Counted from the first letter of the stretch, positions 29,960 through 42,075 are shown. The stretch is 64,000 nt of DNA from Alviniconcha marisindica (GCA_018857735.1 JABMCL010002394.1:415001-479000); one strand, 5' to 3'. Made by a program: numbers and translations. Notes: generated by a model from the sequence alone, not told the origin.

Positions 29960-30130
29960 CGCGCTTACTTCAATGGCACACGCTAGTGATACTCTTATTT
30001 GCACACCCAGACATACAAGGGCTGATGGGAAGGCTGCAGGGAACATTTCATCAGAGTATATGAAACAACTACATAATAGTTAATACTCTCGATAATACCC
30101 CCAAAAATCATACCGTGTCAGAGAGACGAG
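29960..30130. repeat. Duplicated 0.17-kb segment, copy 1
   Basis: TTACTTCAATGGCACACGCT to ATGAAACAACTACATAAT is almost identical to 34275-34445. Both copies run into a (GA)n tract. Confidence 0.9.
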
Positions 30131-30134
30131 AGAG

Positions 30135-30195
<61 letters not shown>

Positions 30196-30199
30196 CACG

Positions 30200-30230
<31 letters not shown>

Positions 30231-30286
30231 GTGTTTGTGTGTGGTTTTGGTCAGTGTGTGTGTGTGGTGTTTTGTGTGTGTGTGTG

Positions 30287-30331
<45 letters not shown>

Positions 30332-30350
30332 GGGGAAGGGGAGAGAGAGA

Positions 30351-30405
<55 letters not shown>

Positions 30406-30424
30406 CGCGTGTGTGTGCAGTGTT

Positions 30425-30470
<46 letters not shown>

Positions 30471-30495
30471 GTGTGTGTGTGTGTCAATGTGGGTG

Positions 30496-30572
<77 letters not shown>

Positions 30573-30692
30573 AGAAGAAAGAAGAGAGAGAGAGAGGAGG
30601 AGAGAGAGGGGAGAGAGAGAGAGAGAGAGAGAGAAGAGAGAGAGAGCGCACGCCGTGTGTGTGAACAGTGTTGATGTGTGTGTGTGTGTGTG

Positions 30693-30753
<61 letters not shown>

Positions 30754-30800
30754 GTGTGTTGTGTGTGTGTGTGTGTGTGTGGTCGCGTGCGTGTGCCGTG
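30120..30800. repeat. Compound (GA)n / (GT)n microsatellite
   Basis: Three alternating GA and GT blocks over about 680 bp, each GA-to-GT junction marked by a CGCACGC(C/G)GTGTG-like spacer, suggesting a higher-order duplication of about 220-240 bp. Confidence 0.93.
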
Positions 30801-30880
30801 ATGTGCGAACGAGGGTAGCGAGCGTGATGATGATGTGGGGGCGGCTTACTGTCCTCGGGTGTCGGGCTAACATAATTATT

Positions 30881-30947
<67 letters not shown>
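30881..30947. repeat. (AC)n microsatellite
   Basis: About 33 AC units. Confidence 0.95.
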
Positions 30948-30948
<1 letters not shown>

Positions 30949-31042
30949 CACTAAAATACGCTTTGTCTTTACACCGTGGCCTAGCTAATCAGTGGCACAC
31001 GATCCCCGCACCCCCAGTCAGCTGGGGCGTGGATGGAAATTA

Positions 31043-31122
31043 TCTCGAGCTAAAATTAGAGTACACTTCATTTCGACGATGGAAAAATCCTCTAGCTAAA
31101 ATTAGAGTACACTTCATTTTTT
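31043..31122. repeat. Short direct duplication upstream of deaminase copy c
   Basis: AGCTAAAATTAGAGTACACT followed by TCATTT occurs twice, about 45 bp apart. Confidence 0.85.
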
Positions 31123-31329
31123 TGCTAGACGATGCTAAAACCCGGACCGGAGTTTGTCAGTCAGTACACAGCGGTCCTGGTGGATGCTGCAAGTACTACA
31201 TAGGTCCGAGTGTCTCGTCTCTTCAAGTTCTTCATGCAGTGCTGACTGATATAGCCACGCCTTTAGCTGCCTATGACAGTATCCTGCACTGACATAAACG
31301 ATATCAGAGTGATTAGCCAACTGAGCCTC

Positions 31330-31974
31330 GCTGATTTTCGCCAGAGCGGCAGAAATGTCGCATTACGAAAAGTTCGAAATCTTTGTGAACAGTCAGCTGC
31401 ACGGCGCCAACTGGCCAAAGGAGGCCTGTGCCGTTGTGTCAAAAGATGTCTTTGGCACACCAGAACCATTTGTTGTCCGCAATCAAGTTCATGGAACACA
31501 CTCAGAAGAGGAGCTGATTCATGCACTGAAACAGTATTTGGAGCAAAACCGTGACGTTCTGCCGAAAAAACGACCTGTTTCACTGAAACTTTTCTTGAAT
31601 TATTCACCATGTTATGACTGCAGCAGTCTTCTAATAAATTTTTTATAAATGACTGCAAGAGTATATTTAAGCTAAAAATTTCACTTCAAGTTGTGTTCTC
31701 TGGGATATATAACATTGCGAGGCCGTCGTGCGAGCGAGGTGAGTGTGGTATATAGTCACAGGTGCAATCACGTGGAGGAGAACATTAAAGGGCTCCTACT
31801 GATTCGGCACGGGGCGAAGCTTCGGACATTTAAAAAAAGAGACTGGAGGGAACTTGCCTCCATTTTTGAGTTACCTGAAGAGTTTGCCGCGGCAGCCATT
31901 GAAAGGAGAGAAATAGAAGATAGTCGCATGCGACGGGACTTACAGGAACTGTTGCCGGGACAGAGTTTCGGAAG
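31330..31974 (+). CDS. AID/APOBEC-like cytidine deaminase (copy c)
   Basis: Probable zinc-dependent polynucleotide cytidine deaminase of the AID/APOBEC-like group. From the ATG at 31355 it encodes KFEIFVNSQLHGANWPKEA, then HSE (H49, E51) and, 34 residues later, SPCYDC (C86, C89): the HxE and PCxxC zinc signature. A stop follows at a T6 run near 31640. Homologous sequence continues one frame over (SLQVVFSGIYNIARPSC), then returns to the first frame (HVEENIKGLL ... KRDWRELASIF) and ends at a consensus donor (GAAG/gtaagt at 31975). The two shifts cancel, so either this is a young pseudogene, the T-run is miscalled, or the GCGAG/gtgagt near 31737 is a real intron start. An acceptor-like ttttcgccag precedes the exon. 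Confidence 0.75.
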
Positions 31975-32106
31975 GTAAGTAGCCTAATAACAAATTCTTA
32001 ATTACTATGATGTGACAAACAGTTATATCGCGCCCTATCACTAGATATTTATACTGGATCTCCAATGCATTTGGTTTTGTATCCTGTAAATGTTAATACA
32101 TGAATA

Positions 32107-32400
32107 TAGTTAGCTCATGTCAGCTGTGAGCGGCCGCGTGCCAGTCTGTACCGAGACGAAGCCGAACGAGGCGTGTCGGAGAGCCTGCCGAGCCAAGCTA
32201 GCACTAGCGTGCTCAGCACTAGCACTAGCACTAGCACTAGCGTGCTCAGCAGTGCCGACGCAGAGCTTGCAGTCATTCCCATGACATCCGACACTTGCCG
32301 AGTCGTGTGGAGCTCTGGATGTGAGCCGTGCCGCGCTCTTATCTGACAGACCTGCCTGCATTTGACAATGTTTAAGATTTAATACGTAGACCGTCTTCCA
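32107..32400 (+). repeat. MSAVS module fragment with (ACTAGC)n expansion
   Basis: Shares GAGACGAAGCCGAACGAGGC and CATTCCCATGACATCCGACA with modules at 46985-47262, 48805-49316 and 53716-54245. An ACTAGC hexamer is expanded at about 32200-32240, which breaks the small reading frame of the other copies. Confidence 0.85.
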
Positions 32401-32490
32401 CCCCATCAACAATCAAGAAAAATCATCAAGAATATTTATTCGTCCTCTGACAGGAAATTTCAATTAGTACGGTCACGAGCAAAATAAACA

Positions 32491-32492
<2 letters not shown>

Positions 32493-32566
<74 letters not shown>

Positions 32567-32601
32567 CACAAACACACACACACCACACACACACACACAC
32601 A

Positions 32602-32663
<62 letters not shown>

Positions 32664-32664
32664 C

Positions 32665-32753
<89 letters not shown>
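32493..32753. repeat. Long (AC)n microsatellite
   Basis: About 260 bp of AC with a few single-base interruptions. Confidence 0.97.
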
Positions 32754-32754
<1 letters not shown>

Positions 32755-32799
32755 CTGCATGCATGCATTCTGCTTAATCAATAGTGGATGCGGCATACT

Positions 32800-34130
32800 A
32801 ATCCAAGCAGATTAAAGCGGACTTCCTGCTCCCGAACCGCAGCTGAGACACCGAGTGAAGTACATTGAAGTACATGCGTGACAAATTGTTAGCAGCTTAA
32901 TGTACACAGTTGTACAGTTATGAATTACTGTTGGGGATGGGAAAGATTTTACAGCCACTGTAGCCAAACTGGGATAGACTGAAACACCTACAGACGTTAG
33001 TTTAATGATTATAATAAAGTAATAACTCCGGTTATGTAGCGCTATACCCGTGATCGGCTCAGTTATGAGTTCACAGCGCTGTGTATAATCAACAACTCCA
33101 AAGCACAAAAGGCCGACACAAAAACTATGCACACATACAACAACAATCAAACATTTCACACTCGCTAATTTGTACCAAGACATGCACAGTTGGTAGGTAA
33201 AGATTATGTTATAGTCGGTGGTAATCGGTCCCTGAACGTAGCGGCTGGCTGTTTACCTTTTCAAAATTCGAGGTAGCCGGATGACTAGCCGGTTGCACTT
33301 AACTAAACTGCGCTTGGAAAATATTGTATTTTGCTACGGTTACGCGATAAATATCTTCTTGAAAAAAATGTTTCTCAATTGCTAACTTGTCTCCTTGCAA
33401 TGACTGACGGATGCAGATGATGCAGAGTGACAGATGGTGGGTCAAAATCCAGACTCAAAAATGTTTCACCATTTACTTTAGTCGTGAAGACAGCACGCTG
33501 TAACCAACAATAAACACAACTGTAGGTCCAGCCGAGCATACAGTATTTACACATAATGATTAATATTATTATACATATAAGGTGTCAAAATACAAAATTA
33601 TAATAATATAATACTAAGTCGTTGTTATCACTGCAACATTACATTGGAGCCTGTGAAACACTGAACCACATAGTATTCTCAGTGAAATACATACAATAAC
33701 AAAATGCATTAACCACAACAAGCATGAATTGAAGAAACATTGCAATCCAAAGTTGATAGAACAACAACTAATGACACCTTTTGACACGGAATAGACACAT
33801 CACTGAACAACATCCATTAATAACGTTTTGCAATTAATCACATTCAAGCATACTAAATATGAAACAATTACATAATACTCTCTCAATGAAATGCATTCAA
33901 CTCTTAACAAAAAGTGGCATAAGTACTAATAGAACAGTTGGCAAAACAACATGAAATACAGTTCAAGCATACTAAATATGAAACAATTGCATTTTAATAC
34001 TCTCTCAATAAAATGCGTTCAACTCTTAAGAAAAGGGGTATAAGTACTAACACAACAGTTGGCAAAACAACTTAGTAATTTGAAACAACTGTAAATATAA
34101 GTAACTGTAGTACTGATCATGTGGAAAAGA
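32800..34130. other. AT-rich region with a 118-bp direct duplication
   Basis: No gene is seen. TACTCTCTCAAT(G/A)AAATGC and CAACAGTTGGCAAAACAAC-type blocks occur twice (about 33850-34075). A poly-G run lies at about 34130-34153. Confidence 0.6.
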
Positions 34131-34274
34131 GGGGGGTGGGGGGGGGGGGGGGGACGTCACAGCACATTTCTATCAGTCAACAACTATCACTCATCTTGAC
34201 TCAGTCATACTCAGCAATCTCATACACATGGTAACCACGCATTAGTTGTACACAAGTAAACAAATTAATAAGAA

Positions 34275-34406
34275 AATTACTTCAATGGCACACGCTAGTG
34301 ATACTTTTATTTGCACACCCAGACATACAAGGGCTGATGGGAAGGCTGCAGGGAACATTTCATCAGAGTATATGAAACAACTACATAATTTAAACTCTCG
34401 ATAATA

Positions 34407-34437
<31 letters not shown>

Positions 34438-34445
34438 ATACGTGT
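34275..34445. repeat. Duplicated 0.17-kb segment, copy 2
   Basis: Copy of 29960-30130. It differs by a longer poly-C run at about 34409-34426. Confidence 0.9.

Positions 34446-34449
<4 letters not shown>

Positions 34450-34521
<72 letters not shown>
34450..34521. repeat. (GA)n microsatellite
   Basis: About 36 GA units after the 34275-34445 duplicate. Confidence 0.95.
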
Positions 34522-34525
<4 letters not shown>

Positions 34526-34853
34526 TAAAAAAACTACCAACATCATACATGTACACACACATATGCATACAAAACAAACAAGTCATCTAAAACAAACAAG
34601 TAACTTACAGATTACAGACAGACAGGGGTTGGGTCAATAATTACAACAGTAACTAAACACCAATGTTATAATGGGGGTGAATCATCATTATGTTTAGGGC
34701 ATTCAGGCAATACCAAATGCATAAGTACTCTTGAGGTATAGACTTATACTGAAATCTTAATGATAACTATAATATGACTAAGTCTGTAAGTAAAACTGTC
34801 ATGAACATTTATAACAAGTACTGAAAATGCAATACCGCAAACTATATATATAT

Positions 34854-37222
34854 GGGTCATTCTCGTCGAAACTGTGACATAGAGGGTAAAAATTCAAAGT
34901 GTGAATTTTTTATTTTTGGAAATGAAAGCTTGACATCTTTATGTAAGACATAAATTGACAGGGTGACAGGAACTTGGTTAATTGTGCATTATGTTACTTC
35001 ATAGGTCAGTGTCTCGCGTGTTACAGAAGACACCAGAAATGCATGAATAGAGTCGGCTCAGTGGCCAGTTTGACTCTTGCCTTTTTTAATATACAATATT
35101 TCCTAATTAATAAAGGAATATTTGTCACTTCTGACATTAATTTTTGTTTTTGTTTTTTTGTTTTTGTTTTTGTTTTTTGTCCTGCCTCTTTAACGATTTT
35201 GGTTTAAAATGTCTTCTTCGAAGTACAGACATGCACGAAATAGATTACACATTTCTTTTCCTTAGTTTTTTTTCTCTCCTTTTTTTCCCCCCAAAGTAAT
35301 TTGGAGGAGGGGGGGATGCATTGCACTATCTTGGTCTGAACCATATATATAAATATACATGTCAGAGGCATATTTGTTTCTTGCTTTCTAAAGTTAATAA
35401 TCAATCGCACTTAATTAATAATCTGTCTCACATGTTATGTGGACATCATCACAAGTACAAAAGGATATAAGAATGACACACTTGAACCGGTACTGACCCC
35501 TGCTTTAGATATTGGGATGGCCAAGAGTGGCAGCAATCTAGTCCACTGTCCCCCAAGCCATATTCTCTGTCTCACGCCCTGTGTAAAAGCAAGAAAATCT
35601 TTTCATGGTGTCTTACCCTGTCTTGTGATGATGTACATCAAACTAATTTGGATTGCAAAAGTTTCAGTATTTCTGAAGATCTAGTACAAACGATTGTGGC
35701 TTTTACCTTGAACACAGCAAAATGATATTTTTGAATGATATTCTGGCTGATGATGATCCATCACCATACTAAGTTTGACCGATCAGAGATATTGTCCGGG
35801 CAAACATTCACTGAAGTTCAGAACCTTCACTGTGACCTTGACCTTGAATACAGCAAAGCAACCTTTTCACAAGACACTCCAGCTTATAATCATGCACTGT
35901 CAAACTAAATTGGTCGCCCAAAAAAATCAGCAGTTCAGAACATATAATAGAAATAGTCATATTTGATTGCATGAACCGAAATTCAGTTACTGCGACCTTG
36001 ACCTTGAAGACAGAAACCTATTTTTCGCATATGACACTGGCTTATAATGATATCTCAACATACTGCTTTGGTTACAAATGGTTCAGCGATGGATAAGATA
36101 TCACCAAACTAACATTAATTGAAACTTTTAATCTTGGCTTTGACATTGACCTTGAACACAGCAATCCAACATTTTCACTGGACACTTTTTTGCTTATGAT
36201 GATCTACACTCAAATTGAGTTTGGTTGCAAAAGACTCACTGGTTTAGAACTAATAAAGATATAGTAGAAACGTCATATTTTGATTATATAAGCCCACACT
36301 GTGATCTTGACCTTGAAGATAGAATCCCATTTTTTCGCATGAAATTCCGGCTCATGGTGGTGTCCCACAATACCAAGTTGGTTACAAAAGATTGCAACAA
36401 ACACTCAGCCGAGTGGGAACAATTATGTGTCACGAGCGTTACATCCCTCACCCTGATGACACCACAGTGCTTTCCCTTTTCTAGTAAAATAATACACCAC
36501 ACAGCGCAAAAAGACGTCAAAACGTTGCTGCCGCAAGTCAGCTGATGTGGACTGGTACGTTAGGGTAGGTCGAAAGTCAGTGGTACAAGCAAAAATAATT
36601 ATTTTGTGTGCTCGCACGTTACACCATTGTAAGACACCACGTCAACCACCCCTGCAGAAATGACTGTAATTTATTTCGTATCTACTCTCATATCATCAAA
36701 CAAGCATTAAAAATAAGATAAAATGTGGTTATCCACCACTGAAGCAGATGAAAAAAGAAAGTTCTTTAGTTTCTGTTGTGAACAAGTCACAATATCGTGA
36801 TACACACTCAGAAGACACCATCGGTAATGTGCGAGACACTGGTTATCTTTCCTTTGTTTGGAGCTGTTAGTAGCAAGCAACACACAATAAATACCATTTA
36901 TATGTAAGAATTGGCCTCCTTCTTTCTCATGAAACCTATTTTTATTTCATCATGAACGATTCCAAGGAAATATCTGCGATCAGCTAACCTTCCCATAGCC
37001 ATGTCACAAGTGGCGGCCATGAAAATGTCGCGATTTTTACCAAAAAGGGCTCACAGCACAAGAAATAATGATGCATTTACCCATTGTGGCATTTCCCTTA
37101 TTTCTCCAAACACATTACATCAGAAATATAGCGGTAGTTTAAAAAGTTTCATGATTTAGTTTATTTTTTATTTCATCGGGAAAGCGGCACCCTCTTTCGT
37201 CCAGTTTTCAGGAGAATGACCC
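34854..37222. mobile_element. Inverted-repeat element bounded by GGGTCATTCTC
   Basis: The left end is GGGTCATTCTCGTCGAAACT and the right end, reverse complemented, is GGGTCATTCTCCTGAAAACT. Both flanks are TA-rich. About 2.37 kb, with no long coding frame. The middle (35830-36320) holds a diverged tandem repeat of about 150-160 bp, each unit with TGACCTTGACCTTGAA. Probably a non-autonomous DNA transposon of unknown superfamily. Confidence 0.65.
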
Positions 37223-37566
37223 GTATATATATACACACACACAGTGACTAGTTTAGCCAGTCAGAACAAAACAATATGGAATAAGGACAGGTCATGAATG
37301 CTACGCTGCCATTGAGTCAGTCAGGCAGGTGCGAATGTAAAAAACAACAACAATGATTACAATTGTTCAGTCAGCTTGCATGCTATCTATAAGGATACTG
37401 ACACTTGACTTTGAAGAAAATACGAATGAAGCAATGATGCCAACATCCACAATTATCAACAACAAGGCACTCTACTGTTGCAAGATGGCACTTAGGGTGA
37501 CTAATAATACAAATTCACAGTAGTCTATCACCACATGTATTAGGCAACTTCCACATATAATTAATT

Positions 37567-39738
37567 AATTAGTGCCAAAAAAAAAGTGGCAAGAAAAGTG
37601 GACAGAGGTACTAGAAAATAAAGTTGACAGGATGTGAGTGAGTAATGCATTTTTTGAATGAACATATGTGAAATCATCCACCAGTGAAGGGAGAAGGCAG
37701 TGCTGCTCTTCGTTCCTGAGAAATTTGACTTTCAGTGTGATTTGTGACAATATGTTGAACATTACACATTGCAACAAGCCCACATCACAGTGCTGCTAAT
37801 CATGCAGTTAGCTGCAAAAACCCAACTGATCTTACAAGATGAGATCCACATGAGTATTACCAAGTTTGAACTGTTTTTTGGTTCTGTGTCACAGAGAACA
37901 GCATGGTTTGTTGCAGTGGATAACGTTCAACATACAGCCAATCTTGAACATTTTAAATGAATAAAAAGCAACACATTTTGAACATAAATAGTTATTCTTT
38001 AACAGTCAATATGTGACAAGGAAGATTTGATGATTTTCTCTCCAAATTTAAGTTTCTTGCCCATAAACAGCAAATGATGTAAAAAAAAATGTCGTACATT
38101 ATTATTTCAACAAGATGTAAAATGCTGCTTGTTTTGATGACAATGATAAATCAGTAACTTTTATTACTGTAAAGTATAAAGACACATAACTTTTCCATGT
38201 GAACATTTTTTGCTTCACAAAAAGCATGTCCGATTTTGTTGTAGTGGATAACATAACATTAATGACACAACATGGTACTTTGTTTTCATAACACAATAAG
38301 TAATACTATTATTTAACAAACAAGTAAGTTTTTTGTAAGAGAAAATGGAGCAAGTAAGAGTGAGTGCAACTTTTGCTGCTTTCGGATGTCACAGGAAAAC
38401 ACACCCCGCAACCTGTCATGCATGCGCTTCTTGGTCATGTTGACTCGGGTGCCTAGGACAAAAATAGTTGAACAGTTAACTTCAAAGTGAAAGAATTAAA
38501 ATAATAATAAAATATTAAAAATCATAATAAATATTACTAAAAAAAATCACAGCCAAATAATAATGCTATTAAGATCGGCATCTTCCATTTTTAGAATTCT
38601 GGAAGGCAGAAGGCATGGTCATTATCATTATGTCGAACTTTATTATTTCCACAGCTCGTGTTGTAATCGTAATGTTCAACACCTACTTGACGACTTTAAC
38701 CTCTGTAAATTTGAATTGTCTACCATATATGATGATTTTCTTGAAGAGTAGTTTGTAAACAAAATGAACTGCATTAAGTGCAAGGCAAAAAATATAAGAG
38801 TACGATCAGAATATACTGTTTATAACCATTCTGGGTGTCGAACATTACGATTTCAACACGCACCCATGTCAGTTGTAAGAAACTCGGTCAAAACAAATTT
38901 ACGAAAGCATTTGAACAAACTTTAGGTCGACAGCATAGCAAAAACTAGCTCTGTATGCTAACATTCCGATACTTTTAAAAGATTCGGCATATACCAATAT
39001 AAATATCTTAGTATACTGAACCGTAAGTTTCGTAAGTTTAACGTTAATGTTTTGTCGAACATTATAGCGGCTTTTAAAAATATTTCCACACACCTTTCGC
39101 ATGTCATAACATCCCTTCCATGCGCTCAAAGCAAACGACCCGGATGGTAACATGCTACCCGGATTTTAAAACCAAAAATTTAGTTTTTTTCCCTTTTGCT
39201 TGTTTAATCTAATATTGGTTAACGTTTTTTCTTCAACAAATTATGAAGAATGGCATTGGTCCCTGATGCAGTGAGTACCACAGTATGGGGTAAATTTTCG
39301 ACGAAAGAAAAAGTCATTTCATCACTAGACTGTCCGCGGATGCTGGTCATGAAACATTTCAAACACTAACTTTTGCCGCGGAACATTTTGGAGCTTCTAA
39401 TTCCAAAATCAAAACTTAATGATAATCGTGTTATATGCACTGGTAAAGCGATATCCCCTCGTACAAATTGTTGACTGAGGTAATTTTTTGTTCGCATTAC
39501 GTGATGAAATTATCGAAAGCCTCCCCGGAGCGTGTCTTTTTAAAGGGGGCAAATTCCGGGGCGTTTTCACTTTCAAAAATAAAATTTCCCAGCTCTCCAG
39601 TTTTGGGAGCTCATATTGTTTCCACTGTGATACTGACCAACGCACACACAAAGCAACAACAAAAAAAATGTTTGAAAGGGATTTTATTACAGTCAAAAAC
39701 CCGCCCCCCCATTTGCGCCCCTTTTTTGGGCACTATCT
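37567..39738 (+). mobile_element. DNA transposon-like element with inverted ends
   Basis: The left end AGTGCCAAAA(n)GTGGCAAG and the right end GGGCGCAAATG-type sequence (reverse complement TAGTGCCCAAAAAAGGGGCG) are inverted. Inside is a short frame starting MNCIKCKAKNIRVRSEYTVY with Cys and His pairs (about 38764-38925), and an exon-like segment with GHETFQTLTFAAEHFGASN (about 39350-39420) ending near a GAG/gtaat donor-like site. The superfamily is not recognised. Confidence 0.6.
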
Positions 39739-39929
39739 GGCATTAACGCAAGCAAGTCACTGGTCAAAACTATGCGTCATTCTGTTGCGAAGTTTTGCGA
39801 CAGTGAGCGCGGTTCGCAAGAAAAGAAAAGAAAAATTCGGCCCCGCCCTGCTTTCCCGGGCCGTCACTCTGAAAACGACCGATAAAAGTGCCAAATTTAA
39901 AACTAGTTTTTAAGCGTGTGTGTGACGAG

Positions 39930-42075
39930 GCAGGCCAGAAGTACTATAGTGCAGTGGCTTGTCTCTGGGCAGGCCAGAGGTACTATAGTGTAGTGAGCTC
40001 GTCTCTGGCAGGCCAGAAGTACTATAGTGAGTGGCTTGTTCTGGGCAGGCCAGAGGTACTATAGTGTAGTGACTCGTCTTGGCGGCCAGAATACTATAGT
40101 GCAGTGGCTTGTCTCTGGGCAGGCCAGAGGTACTATAGTGTAGTGAGCTCGTCTCTGGCAGGCCAGAATACTATAGTGCAGTGGCTTGTCTCTGGGCAGG
40201 CCAGAGGTACTATAGTGAGTGAGCTCGTCTCTGGCAGGCCAGATTACTATAGTGCAGTAGCTCGTCTCTGGGCAGGCCAGAGGTACTATAGTGAGTGAGC
40301 TCGTCTCTGGCAGGCCAGAGGTACTATCTATAGTGCAGTGAGCTTGTCTTGGGCAGGCCAGAGGTTCTATACTATAGTGAGTAGCTCGTCTCTGGGCAGG
40401 CCAGAGGTATTTTAGTGAGTGAGCTCGTCTCTGGGCAGGCCAAGGTTTTTATAGTGAGTGAGCTCGTCTCTGGGCAGGCCAGAGGTATTATAGTGAGTGA
40501 GCTCGTCTCTGGGCAGGCCAGAGGTACTATACTATAGTGCAGTGAGCTCGTCTCTGGGCAGGCCAGAGGTACTATACTATAGTGCAGTGAGCTTGTCTCT
40601 GGGCAGGCCAAAGGTATTATAGTGTAGTGAGTTTGTCTCTGGGCAGGCCAGAGGTATTTTGTTAGTGCAGTGAGCTTGTCTCTGGGCAGGCCAGAGGTAT
40701 TATAGTGTAGTGAGCTCGTCTCTGGGCAGGCCAGAGGTACTATACTATAGTGCAGTGAGCTTGTCTATGGGCAGGCCAGAGGTATTATAGTGTAGTGAGC
40801 TCGTCTCTGGGCAGGCCAGAGGTACTATACTATAGTGCAGTGAGCTTGTCTATGGGCAGGCCAGAGGTATTATAGTGTAGTGAGCTCGTCTCTGGGCAGG
40901 CCAGAGGTACTATACTATAGTGCAGTGAGCTCGTCTCTGGGCAGGCCAGAGGTACTATACTATAGTGCAGTGAGCTCCCTCTCTGGGCAGGCCAGAGGTA
41001 CTATACTATATGTAGTGAGCTCGTCTCTGGGCAGGCCAGAGGTACTATACTATAGTGCAGTGAGCTCGTCTCTGTGCAGGCCAGAGGTACTATACTATAG
41101 TGCAGTGAGCTTGTCTCTGGGCAGGCCAGAGGTACTATAGTGCAGTGAGCTCGTCTCTGGGCAGGCCAGAGGTACTATACTATAGTGTAGTGAGCTCGTC
41201 TTTGGGCAGGCCAGAGGTACTATACTATAGTGCAGTGAGCTCGTCTCTGGGCAGGCCAGAGGTTTAGTGCAGTGAGCTTGTCTCTGGGCAGGCCAGAGGT
41301 ACTATACTATAGTGCAGTGAGCTCGTCTCTGGGCAGGGCCCGAGGTACTATAGTGTAAAATGAGCCCCCGTCTTTTTGGGGAGGCCAAGGTACTATACTA
41401 AAAGTGCAGTTTAGCTTTTGTCTCCCGGGGAGGCCCGAGGTACTAAAAGTATAGTGCCCGTGAGTTTTGTCCCCCTGGGCAGGCCAGAAAGGGACCCAAT
41501 ACAAAAAGTGTTTTTGGGCTCGTCCTCTTTGGGGAGGCCAGAAAGGGACTATACTATAGTGGGAGTGAAACTCCCTCTCTGGGCAGGGCCCGATTTTTCT
41601 ATAGTGGGGAGTGACTTTTTCCCCCTGGGCAGGCCAGAAAGGGACCCCATACTAAAAAGTGCAGTGAGCTCTTCCCCCTGGGCAGGCCAGAAAGGGAAAA
41701 TTATAGTAAAAGTGCAGTGAAGGGTTCGTCTCTGGGGAGGCCCCCGAGGTTTTCATAGTAAAAAAATGCAAATGAAATTCCCTCCCCCTGGGGAGGCCAA
41801 GGTTTCCCAAATTTTTTCTATGTGGGTGACCCCGTCTCTGGGCAAAAGGCCCCGAGGTTTCTTTTACTATATTTCAGTGGGGGCCTTTGGGCCCCTTTTG
41901 GGGAGGCCCCGAGGTACTATACATAGTGCAGTGAGCCCCGTCCCCCCTGGGCAGGCCAAAGGTATTATAGTGTAGTGAGCTCGTCTCTGGGCAGGCCAGA
42001 GGTATTATAGTGTAGTGATCGAGCTTGTCTCTGGGCAGGCCAGAGGTACTATAGCGTAGTGAGCTCGTCGTGTGT
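39930..42075. repeat. 2.1-kb minisatellite, about 45-bp unit
   Basis: About 45 units based on AGTGAGCTCGTCTCTGGGCA plus GGCCAGAGGTACTATACTAT. From about 41330 to 41960 the units are disturbed, with inflated homopolymers (for example CCCCCTGGGCAGGCCAGAAA), then become regular again. Confidence 0.93.

Noticed and set aside
29753..30046. Minus-strand frame shared with 34242-34586 (FPSALVCLGVQI)
   Set aside because: It is the antisense translation of the duplicated 0.17-kb segment, and the frames differ outside the duplicate.
30204..30946. Long open frames of Cys-Val, His-Thr or Glu-Arg repeats
   Set aside because: Translations of (GT)n, (AC)n and (GA)n microsatellites. The same applies at 10440, 19263, 32426 and 46168.
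40104..41140. Open frames in both strands of the 45-bp repeat
   Set aside because: The unit is a multiple of three and the frames end wherever a unit varies in length; no sign of a real protein.
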